Shown here piece after piece: positions 1 through 6,938 of a stretch of 64,000 bases of DNA (within the stretch, counting starts at the first letter, position 1; every line of letters starts with the position of its first letter). The notes beneath the pieces are model-generated. The model was not told where the DNA came from. It saw only the letters and a program-made list of their open reading frames with translations, and ran no database searches. The translations under genes were made by a program, and so were the position numbers. Source of the DNA: UBA7672 sp965279205 (GTDB lineage: Bacteria > Pseudomonadota > Alphaproteobacteria > Caulobacterales > Hyphomonadaceae); the NCBI GenBank assembly GCA_965279205.1, contig OZ257144.1, forward strand, positions 1,054,001 to 1,118,000, given 5' to 3'.

Positions 1-1
1 A

Positions 2-625
2 TACGCGATCCAGCGCCTCTACGAACTGACCAAGACCCGCGACGTCTACATCACCACCGAAGTCGGCCAGCACCAGATGTGGGCGGCCCAGTTCTTCCAC
101 TTCGACCAGCCCAACCGCTGGATGACCTCCGGCGGCCTCGGGACGATGGGCTACGGTCTCCCCGCCGCCATCGGGGTGCAGGCAGCGCACCCCAAGGCGC
201 TGGTCATCGACATTGCGGGCGACGCGTCCGTGCAGATGACGATGCAGGAGATGTCGACCGCCATCCAGCACGACCTGCCGGTCAAGATCTTCATTCTCAA
301 CAATGAGTGGATGGGCATGGTTCGCCAGTGGCAGCAGCTTCTGCACGGCGAGCGCTACTCCCACTCCTATTCCGACGCTCTGCCGGATTTCGTGAAGCTC
401 GCTGACGCGTATGGTTGCCACGGCATCAAGTGCGAAGATCCCACCAAGCTCGACGACGCCATCATGGAAATGATCGACACGCCCAGGCCTGTCCTGTTCG
501 ACTGCCGCGTTGAAAAAGCCGAGAACTGTTTTCCGATGATCCCCTCGGGCGCTGCCCACAACGAGATGATCCTCGGCAAGATCACCGGTGATGAAATCGG
601 TGAAGCCGGAAAGATGCTGGTCTAG
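2..625 (+). CDS. ilvB: Acetolactate synthase large subunit, 3' part
   Basis: The window opens inside this gene; 207 C-terminal residues are present in frame from base 2. The segment is the thiamine diphosphate-binding domain: a GDAS motif followed about 27 residues later by ILNNEW matches the GD(G/A)...NN cofactor-binding signature, and FNHFD/GGLGTMGYGLPAAIG-like sequence precedes it. The enzyme condenses pyruvate with pyruvate or 2-oxobutyrate as the first common step of valine, leucine and isoleucine synthesis. It is followed 5 bases downstream by a small orf and then ilvN, the regulatory subunit, so the assignment is supported by context. The 5' end lies outside the window. Confidence 0.96.
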   Translation, partial: YAIQRLYELTKTRDVYITTEVGQHQMWAAQFFHFDQPNRWMTSGGLGTMGYGLPAAIGVQAAHPKALVIDIAGDASVQMTMQEMSTAIQHDLPVKIFILNNEWMGMVRQWQQLLHGERYSHSYSDALPDFVKLADAYGCHGIKCEDPTKLDDAIMEMIDTPRPVLFDCRVEKAENCFPMIPSGAAHNEMILGKITGDEIGEAGKMLV

Positions 626-630
626 GAACG

Positions 631-816
631 ATGGCGGATTTCTTCGCAAAATTCGGGGTCGAGCAGTGGCTGGCGCTGATAGCCAAGTCCGGCCCGGGTC
701 CAGACCGCGCGGCTGTAGACGGTCCCGTCAAACAGCGGCGTCTCTTTCTCGCTGAAGTCTTCACGACCGCATATCCCATCCGCCGTGGCGCCACACTCAA
801 GGAACTCTCGGCATGA
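631..816 (+). CDS. Small conserved-position orf between ilvB and ilvN
   Basis: This 61-residue frame starts 5 bases after the ilvB stop, with AGGA just upstream, and its stop overlaps the ilvN ATG in an ATGA junction. That arrangement suggests it is translated as part of the ilv operon. The product has an N-terminal amphipathic stretch (FFAKFGVEQWLALIAK) and a basic C-terminal half, with no signal peptide or membrane helix. I do not recognise a family. It could be a small accessory protein or just a spacer frame that keeps ilvN coupled to ilvB. Confidence 0.5.
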   Translation: MADFFAKFGVEQWLALIAKSGPGPDRAAVDGPVKQRRLFLAEVFTTAYPIRRGATLKELSA

Positions 817-1403
817 CCCGTCCCCCACGCCCTCGTCCCGCTCCGAAATCCGGCGTTCGTGATGATCCGGCCTCAGCTTACGACATGACCGCGTCGAACG
901 AAGGCATCGAACAGCGCACGCTCGCCTGCATCGTCGACAACGAGCCGGGCGTTCTCGCCCGCGTCGTCGGCCTGTTTGCCGCTCGGGGCTACAACATCGA
1001 GTCGCTTACCGTCGCCGAGATCGACCGCAACGCCCACCAGTCGCGCATCACTATCGTCACTTCGGGAACCAACCACGTACTGGAGCAGATCGAACAGCAG
1101 CTCCTGCGCCTCGTTCCCGTCGCGAAAGTGATCGACGTCACCAACTCCACCGGCGGCATCGAGCGCGAGCTTGCGCTTGTGAAGGTCGCCGGCACGGGCG
1201 ACAAGCGCGTGGAAAGCCTGCGCATCTCGGAAATCTTCCGCGCCCATGTGATCGACACCACCACCGAAAGCTTCATCTTCGAAGTGACTGGCGCCAGCCA
1301 GAAGATCGACCAGTTCATCGAACTGATGCGCCCGCTCGGCCTCGTCGAGGTCTCGCGCACCGGTGTGCTCAGCATTCAAAGAGGGAAGGAAAAAGCAGGA
1401 TGA
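813..1403 (+). CDS. ilvN: Acetolactate synthase small (regulatory) subunit
   Basis: The 196-residue product carries an N-terminal ACT domain (CIVDNEPGVLARVVGLFAARGYNIESL, described here by its start CIVDNEPGV and end GYNIESL) and the ALS small-subunit C-terminal domain. It binds the large subunit and gives valine feedback control. The ATG at 813 has AAGGAA about 8 bases upstream and overlaps the preceding stop. This gives a 24-residue Pro/Arg-rich extension before a second ATG at 885, which has no obvious ribosome site. Its stop overlaps the next gene's ATG by four bases. Confidence 0.95.
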   Translation: MTRPPRPRPAPKSGVRDDPASAYDMTASNEGIEQRTLACIVDNEPGVLARVVGLFAARGYNIESLTVAEIDRNAHQSRITIVTSGTNHVLEQIEQQLLRLVPVAKVIDVTNSTGGIERELALVKVAGTGDKRVESLRISEIFRAHVIDTTTESFIFEVTGASQKIDQFIELMRPLGLVEVSRTGVLSIQRGKEKAG

Positions 1404-1939
1404 AACGCAACCCATATCGCGCTGCATTCGCAGCCATGCTCGTGGCGCTCGCTGTAGCGTGCTCGCCGAGCGACAAGCCAATCGTCGATGTAAATGTAAA
1501 GGTCGATGTCGCGGGCGGCGCGCAGGCAACGCTCGACGCCGCCTTGCAGGCCGACCGCGACTTTGCCGCTGCGGTCGCAAAGGATGGACCCAAGGCCGCC
1601 TTCCTCGCCTGGTTCCACCCAACCGATAGCCAGTTCATCGAAGCGGGAAACACGCTCAAGGGCGCCGAGGCGATCGCCGCGCCCTTCGACCAGTCGCCGC
1701 CTGACTTCAAGCTCGCCTGGACGCCTGATGGCGGCGTTGGCTCCGCGTCGGGCGACTTCGCCGCCACCACCGGCCGCTTTACTGTGAAGATGGGAGACCA
1801 GACGATTGGCGAGGGCCGCTACATGACCGCCTGGCGCAAGGATGCGGATGGCGCCTGGAAGGTCGTGATGGACGCAACCGTGGCCGATCCGGCCGCGACA
1901 GCGCCAGCCACGCCTGATCCCAACGGCCGTCCGGGCTAA
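1400..1939 (+). CDS. DUF4440/SnoaL-like lipoprotein
   Basis: The 179-residue product starts with a lipoprotein signal whose lipobox is LAVAC (Cys about residue 21), so it should be anchored in the envelope. The mature part resembles a DUF4440 / ketosteroid isomerase-like fold: an N-terminal helix with 'LQADRDFAAAVAKDG', then 'GRFTVKMGDQ' and 'YMTAWRKDADGAWKVVMD', which is the usual closing strand of the family. The C-terminus is Pro/Ala-rich. Its ATG overlaps the ilvN stop, so it is translationally coupled inside an amino acid operon; the biological link is unknown. Confidence 0.8.
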   Translation: MKRNPYRAAFAAMLVALAVACSPSDKPIVDVNVKVDVAGGAQATLDAALQADRDFAAAVAKDGPKAAFLAWFHPTDSQFIEAGNTLKGAEAIAAPFDQSPPDFKLAWTPDGGVGSASGDFAATTGRFTVKMGDQTIGEGRYMTAWRKDADGAWKVVMDATVADPAATAPATPDPNGRPG

Positions 1940-2006
1940 ACGACGTTTTCAGTTTCCGACTAAAGGCGGTTCGCGTAAGGGACCGCCAAACCTCAAGGTG
2001 AGCAGC

Positions 2007-3026
2007 ATGAAAGTCTACTACGAAGCAGACGCCGACCTCGGCATCATCCAGTCGAAGAAGGTCGCCGTCATTGGCTATGGCAGCCAGGGCCATGCCCATG
2101 CGCTCAACCTTCGCGAGTCCGGAGTGAAGGACCTCGTGGTCGGCCTCCAGCCGAACTCGCAGTCCAAACCCAAGGCCGAACAGGAAGGCCTGAAAGTCGT
2201 CACGCCGACCGAGGCCGCCAAATGGGCCGACGTGATGATGATCCTCACGCCCGATGAAAAGCAGGCCGTGATGTACACCAACGAGATCGAACCGCACACG
2301 CGCAAGGGCCAGCACTTGATGTTCGGCCACGGTTTCAACATCCACTACAAGTTGATCCGCCCGCGCGCCGACATGGACGTGTCGCTCTCCGCGCCGAAAG
2401 GCCCCGGCCACACGCTGCGCAACCAGTACACACAGGGCAGGGGTCTGCCCGGCCTCATCGCTATCCACCAGGATGCCTCGGGCGTGGCGCAGGGTGTCGC
2501 CCTCAGCTATTCGAAAGCCATCGGCAACACGCGCGCCGGCGTCATCCAGACCTCGTTCCGCGAAGAAACCGAAACCGATCTCTTCGGCGAACAGGCTGTC
2601 CTCTGCGGCGGCCTCGTCGAACTGATCAAGGCGGGCTACGAAACTCTGGTCGAAGCCGGCTATGCGCCCGAGATGGCCTACTTCGAATGCCTCCACGAGG
2701 TGAAGCTGATCGTCGACCTGATCTACGAAGGCGGCATCGCCAACATGAACTACTCGATCTCTAACACGGCCGAGTATGGCGAATACGTCACCGGACCGCG
2801 CATCGTCACCTCGGAAACCAAGGCCGCGATGAAGAAGGTGCTCGAAGATATCCAGCAGGGCCGCTTCGCGCGCGACTGGGTTCTTGAAAACCAGGCCGGA
2901 GCGCCGAGCTTCCACGCCATGCGTCACAAAATGAGCTCGCACCCGATCGAAGAAGTCGGCGAAAAGCTTCGCGGCATGATGCAGTGGTCGAAGTCAAACC
3001 GCCTGGTGGACCGGGCGAAGAACTAA
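2007..3026 (+). CDS. ilvC: Ketol-acid reductoisomerase
   Basis: This 339-residue class I enzyme uses NADPH to convert acetolactate or acetohydroxybutyrate to the dihydroxy acid in branched-chain amino acid synthesis. The start MKVYYEADADL and the nucleotide-binding GYGSQGHAHALNL motif near residue 25 are diagnostic, as are 'FGHGFNIHY' and the C-terminal metal-site segment 'FECLHEVKLIVDL'. I chose the ATG at 2007 because AAGGTGAG lies just upstream and the length then equals the family norm; an in-frame GTG at 1998 would add three residues. Confidence 0.96.
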   Translation: MKVYYEADADLGIIQSKKVAVIGYGSQGHAHALNLRESGVKDLVVGLQPNSQSKPKAEQEGLKVVTPTEAAKWADVMMILTPDEKQAVMYTNEIEPHTRKGQHLMFGHGFNIHYKLIRPRADMDVSLSAPKGPGHTLRNQYTQGRGLPGLIAIHQDASGVAQGVALSYSKAIGNTRAGVIQTSFREETETDLFGEQAVLCGGLVELIKAGYETLVEAGYAPEMAYFECLHEVKLIVDLIYEGGIANMNYSISNTAEYGEYVTGPRIVTSETKAAMKKVLEDIQQGRFARDWVLENQAGAPSFHAMRHKMSSHPIEEVGEKLRGMMQWSKSNRLVDRAKN

Positions 3027-3034
3027 GAGGTCAG

Positions 3035-3577
3035 GTGACGGCTTCCGTATTCTCGAACAGGCTGGCTACGGAAGCCGATCTTCCGGCGCTGAAGGCATTG
3101 ATGGATGTCGCTATCGCCGAGCACCTGAAGGCTTTCCTTGATCCCGCCCAGGTCGAACTATCGAAATCGATCATGGGCCTCGACACGCAGCTGGTTGCCG
3201 ACCGCACCTATTTCATCGTCGAGGAAGCGGGCCGCATTGCTGGCTGCGGAGGCTGGTCGCGTCGCGCCACGCTCTATGGCGGCGATCATTCGACGTCCCA
3301 GCGCGATGCCGCCCTGCTGGACATTGCAAAGGACGCTGCCCGCGTCCGCGCCATGTACACGCATCCGGACTTCAAGCGCCGCGGGGTTGGCCGGCTCATC
3401 CTCGATCTCTGCGAGAACGCAGCGAGGGAGGCAGGCTTCAGAAGCGTCGAATTGATGGCCACCCTGTCAGGCGAGCCGCTCTACAAGGCCTGCGGCTATC
3501 TCGAAATCCAGCGCATCACCGCCGCCTCGCGGGACGGTGTTGATGTTCCGGGCGTCAGGATGGGCAAACAGCTCTAG
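3035..3577 (+). CDS. GNAT family N-acetyltransferase
   Basis: A 180-residue GNAT protein. The acetyl-CoA binding motif A is seen as 'MYTHPDFKRRGVGRLILDLCE' (starting MYTHPDFKRRGVG), and the preceding 'FIVEEAGRIAGCGGW' is the usual beta-strand pair. A GTG at 3035 follows AGAGG at short spacing, 8 bases after the ilvC stop; the frame also stays open further upstream into ilvC, but that extension has no family similarity. It probably rides on the ilvC transcript. The substrate cannot be told from sequence. Confidence 0.85.
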   Translation: MTASVFSNRLATEADLPALKALMDVAIAEHLKAFLDPAQVELSKSIMGLDTQLVADRTYFIVEEAGRIAGCGGWSRRATLYGGDHSTSQRDAALLDIAKDAARVRAMYTHPDFKRRGVGRLILDLCENAAREAGFRSVELMATLSGEPLYKACGYLEIQRITAASRDGVDVPGVRMGKQL

Positions 3578-3631
3578 TTTCCGGCGCGAATTGCAGTTGC
3601 TGCTGTTGCAGCGAACATCCATGTTCACCGG

Positions 3632-4351
3632 ATGCCTTACGACAACGCCAGCGACCCATCCGAAGCTCCACGCCAGACGCCCGCACGACGGGAACCCCTG
3701 TTCAACGCTCCCGTCATCGTCATCGTGATGTCGGTGCTGCTGGTTGCGCTCTATGCCGCGTACGCCTTCGCGCCGTATCCGGAGCAGGCGGGTATAATGT
3801 ACGACTACGCGCTGGCGCCGGAACGCTTCTGGGCGCCGGCCGGCGATCCCAAAGTCTATCCTGACGTACTTTCGGGTTTGCTGACCTTGGGCTCCACGGC
3901 GCTGCTGCACGGCGACTGGATGCATGTCATCGTCAATTCGCTGATGCTGCTTGCCTTCGGCACGCCGGTAGCGCGCGCCTTCGGCGCAGGCCCGCAAGCC
4001 TGGGGACTCTGGATGATTGTCTTCCTTGGCTCTGTCATCGCCGGCTCCGCACTCTATCTCGCGTTGACCGACGTCAACGGTTATCCGGCGGTCGGCGCGT
4101 CTGGCGGTACGTCGGGTCTGGTTGCGGCGGCCTTCCTGCTCGACCCGTGGGGGTTGAAGCGGAAATTGTGGTCGCGTGAATTTCTCACATTCACCTTCGC
4201 CATCGGCCTCGCCAATGTGTTGCTGACTTTCGTGGCGCCGTCGCTCCTCGGCGCCAGCCTCGCCTGGCAGGCTCATGTCGGCGGCTATGTCGCTGGGGCG
4301 CTTTTGATGGCTGTTCTGCCGGTTCGCGGATACCGTGCGGCGGAATCATGA
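3632..4351 (+). CDS. Rhomboid family intramembrane serine protease
   Basis: The 239-residue polytopic protein has the rhomboid signature set. HGDWMHVIVNSLMLLAFG (residues 93-110) supplies the His and Asn of helix 2, GASGGTSG holds the nucleophile (Ser157 by comparison with GxSG), and WQAHVGGYVAGAL holds the catalytic His215. A first membrane helix lies at about 27-47. It would cleave membrane helices in the inner membrane; the substrate is unknown. The start is 54 bases after the GNAT gene and the same direction. Confidence 0.9.
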   Translation: MPYDNASDPSEAPRQTPARREPLFNAPVIVIVMSVLLVALYAAYAFAPYPEQAGIMYDYALAPERFWAPAGDPKVYPDVLSGLLTLGSTALLHGDWMHVIVNSLMLLAFGTPVARAFGAGPQAWGLWMIVFLGSVIAGSALYLALTDVNGYPAVGASGGTSGLVAAAFLLDPWGLKRKLWSREFLTFTFAIGLANVLLTFVAPSLLGASLAWQAHVGGYVAGALLMAVLPVRGYRAAES

Positions 4352-4456
4352 CGACACGGCGCCTGCCTCATTCGGGCCCCGTTCATGTGGAATGCGCGTA
4401 ACTGCAATGGTCGTTGGGGCCCCGTTCCCGAAATCTGTCCCCAAGGGAGACGCGAG

Positions 4457-4978
4457 ATGAGGCTTGTGAAGTTTGCCGCCGCTGCAGCAGCGATTGCCTT
4501 CGGCTTCACCGCCGCTGTCGCCAACGCTGATCCGCCAGCAGCGCCCGCGCCGAAGCCGATCCTGAAGGACGGCGCCATCCAGGTCACCCCGGGCAAGTGG
4601 AGATGGAAGCAGGAGACCAACATCATGGCCATCCCGCTGAACGAGGAAAACCTCGAATGCCTGATTCCGGAGAAAGCGCGCATCACGCTGTCGAAGCTTG
4701 CCCGCGATCTCGAAGAGGGCTGCACGGTCGATAACGTTCGCCCGATCGCGACCGGCTACAAGTTCAAGCTGGTCTGCAAGGGCAAGACGACTGGCAATGC
4801 CGAAGCCACGCTGACACACACGCCGAAGTCGATGACCATCCGCGCCGAAGGCTCGGCCAATCTCGGCTTCATCCCTGCCGGTTTCTCGATGAAGGCCGAC
4901 GCCACCTATATGGGCGACTGCACGCCGGACGAAGTCGCGAAGGAAATCGAGCGCTACCGGAAGGAAAATCCGTCGTAG
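4457..4978 (+). CDS. DUF3617 family secreted protein
   Basis: The 173-residue product begins at an ATG preceded by AAGGGAG and has a Sec signal peptide ending around 'AAVANA'. The mature region contains 'VTPGKWRWKQET', 'ECLIPEKARITLSKLARDL' and two cysteines spaced as in the DUF3617 family, which is common in Caulobacterales and sphingomonads and has no known function. It is probably periplasmic. A longer in-frame start at 4385 lacks a ribosome site and would bury the signal peptide. Confidence 0.82.
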   Translation: MRLVKFAAAAAAIAFGFTAAVANADPPAAPAPKPILKDGAIQVTPGKWRWKQETNIMAIPLNEENLECLIPEKARITLSKLARDLEEGCTVDNVRPIATGYKFKLVCKGKTTGNAEATLTHTPKSMTIRAEGSANLGFIPAGFSMKADATYMGDCTPDEVAKEIERYRKENPS

Positions 4979-5003
4979 GGCGTCGATCCATCGAACCAAA
5001 AAA

Positions 5004-5036
5004 GAAGGCCTCGCATCGATCCGGTGCGAGGCCTTC
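5004..5036 (-). terminator. Rho-independent terminator
   Basis: Inverted arms GAAGGCCTCGCA at 5004-5015 and TGCGAGGCCTTC at 5025-5036 form a perfect 12-bp stem with a 9-base loop. On the minus strand the stem is followed by a run of T (complement of the A-run at 4998-5003), so it best serves the outer-membrane gene that ends at 5058. It lies between two convergent genes and may also stop DUF3617 transcription. Confidence 0.88.
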
Positions 5037-5057
5037 TGATTTCTGGATATGGCGCTT

Positions 5058-5717
5058 CTAGAACCCGAACGTCAGTCCAACCTGCAGCACCGGGTAGACT
5101 TCATATGCGTCGATGTCGTCCTGCAGGTTCTGCTCTTCGATCGTCAGCTGGTTCTGGAAGTTGGTGTCGTTCGACAGGGATCCGCCGGTGGCGGTGAGGT
5201 TCACTTGCGGTGAACCAGTGAACATTGCGCCTGCAATGACCTTGAAGCCGATATTGCCGCCCTGGAATGTCGTGTCCCAGCCAAGCCCCACGAACGGCGC
5301 CGTGTCCTCCAGGTCCGCCGCCATGCTCAGCGTGCCGACCTGTGCCGGTGTGAACGTCTGGTTGCCGATCTGCACGTTCTGGGTCGGCGTTGCGTTCAGG
5401 TCGAGTTTCTTCTCGCCGAAGTATGCGCCCGCCGTGACGATGAAGCTGTTGGCGAATGGACGAAAATCCACAAACGCGCCGAACGTCGTCATGTCGAGAT
5501 CGCCATTGTAGGCGATGTCGTCATAGGTGTCGTCGGCGCCGTATTGAAAGTAGTTGTAGTTGCCGCGCAGCTGAACGGTCGACGTTATCTGCGTCTGCAC
5601 TTCCGCGACGCCGCCCGTGGTCCCGATGCTCGCGCCCAGCGCCAGCTGGGCATGAGCCGCGCCTGCTCCGGCGCCCGCGCCCATCGCGAGCGCCGCAAAG
5701 GTAATCGTACGTTTCAT
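5058..5717 (-). CDS. Outer membrane beta-barrel protein (hypothetical)
   Basis: The 219-residue product has a signal peptide with cleavage after AHA (about residue 23) and ends in GLTFGF; the terminal Phe is the usual C-terminal signature for BAM-assembled outer-membrane barrels. The mature sequence alternates aromatic and polar residues in strand-like blocks (for example 'TTFGAFVDFRPFA', 'FIVTAGAYFG', 'IGFKVIAGAMF'). A homologous set of short barrels occurs in many Alphaproteobacteria, without known cargo. It stands alone, with its own terminator. Confidence 0.8.
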   Translation of the reverse strand: MKRTITFAALAMGAGAGAGAAHAQLALGASIGTTGGVAEVQTQITSTVQLRGNYNYFQYGADDTYDDIAYNGDLDMTTFGAFVDFRPFANSFIVTAGAYFGEKKLDLNATPTQNVQIGNQTFTPAQVGTLSMAADLEDTAPFVGLGWDTTFQGGNIGFKVIAGAMFTGSPQVNLTATGGSLSNDTNFQNQLTIEEQNLQDDIDAYEVYPVLQVGLTFGF

Positions 5718-5802
5718 GACAACTCCCCAATGCTGCTTTCAGCTTTCTGAAGGGCAGGCGAGGAGTCTGGATGGGTTCGCCGGCAGCGGCAAGCTCGACG
5801 GG

Positions 5803-6726
5803 TCAAGGCGCCGGCCGGCTGCGCGAGGCCTTGTGCGTGTCCCACGCTGCAACCATCACCGCCGCGACGATGACTGCGGCCCCGGCCCAAACCTGCCAGC
5901 GCGGAACCTCGCTGAAAAAAAGATAGCCCAGCGCCGCGCTCCAGATCAGCGCCGTGTATTCGGCGGCCGCGAGGCTCTGCGCCGTCGCTCGCGCATAGGC
6001 ATGGGTCAGCATGAACCAGAGCAGGAAGCCGGTGACGCCTGTCACCGCAAACAGCGGAAGATCCGCAACCGCCGGCGCCACGCCAAGCAGTACGGCTGGA
6101 ATGATCAGATAGATCGCCGGAAACACATTGCCAAGGAACGCCGTCACGATCGCATCGTCGCGCTGCGCCAGCTGGCGTAGCAGCACAACCGAAAGCGCAT
6201 ATAGCCCAGAGGCGACAATTCCCGAGACAACGCCTTCAAGCCGTCGTGCGGTATCCGCTGCTTCCGGAGCGCCCTGCACGGTGATCACCACGCCGACAAA
6301 GCCGACCACCAGTGCGACGATGGAGGCATGCCGCAGCTTCTCGCCCAGCAGCCAGCGGGCAAGGGGAGCGATCATCAGCGGCGCGCAGAAGATCAGCACT
6401 GTCGCCTCGGCAATCGGCAGGATGGCAAGGCAATGAAAGAACAGCACAGCCGAGATCGTGCTCGCCACCGCGCGCACGGCGTGCCGCCGCAGTCCGGCGC
6501 CATCCGGCATCCGCTTCTTCAGCGACAGCACCACCGCGCCCGACACCACCGTCCCAAAGACATAGCGCAGCGACGCCACCAGGACGGCGGTATAGGCCGC
6601 GCCCAGATGCTTGATCAGCGCGTCCATCCCGCAGCCCATCATCACGCCGACAATGGCGATCAGGAGGGGCGGGGTCCGGGCCAGGCTGAAGGGTTGCGGC
6701 GCGCCAGTCATCGGGCCATCCAGCAT
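5803..6726 (-). CDS. DMT superfamily (EamA) exporter
   Basis: About 307 residues with ten predicted hydrophobic segments in two EamA repeats: the first runs from 'LLIAIVGVMMGCGMDALIKHLG' and the second from 'GVVSGIVASGLYALSVVLLRQL'. These proteins export metabolites or amino acids across the inner membrane; the substrate is not predictable. The start is uncertain among ATGs at 6762, 6726 and 6711; 6726 has GGCGG upstream. Confidence 0.87.
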   Translation of the reverse strand: MLDGPMTGAPQPFSLARTPPLLIAIVGVMMGCGMDALIKHLGAAYTAVLVASLRYVFGTVVSGAVVLSLKKRMPDGAGLRRHAVRAVASTISAVLFFHCLAILPIAEATVLIFCAPLMIAPLARWLLGEKLRHASIVALVVGFVGVVITVQGAPEAADTARRLEGVVSGIVASGLYALSVVLLRQLAQRDDAIVTAFLGNVFPAIYLIIPAVLLGVAPAVADLPLFAVTGVTGFLLWFMLTHAYARATAQSLAAAEYTALIWSAALGYLFFSEVPRWQVWAGAAVIVAAVMVAAWDTHKASRSRPAP

Positions 6727-6938
6727 ACCGCCCGCCGCCGCGCAATCACCGCAAAACCCCACCGGCCAAGGGTCAAAAACGTTCCAATGCCCTGAAAATA
6801 ATACGATTCATCCATATTGCGCCGGCAGGGAAATATCGGCATGGTCCCGCCACCTCAGCGGGCGGGCTGACGCAATTCCCAGTGAGAGAATTGTGAGCCG
6901 GGGCCCGCAATCAAACTTTCGGTTGAGAAGGATCGTCC

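Noticed and set aside
1965..1987. GGCGGT...ACCGCC hairpin before ilvC as an attenuator
   Set aside because: A 6-bp stem with an 11-base loop, no T-run and no branched-chain-rich leader peptide nearby; not enough for a regulatory call.
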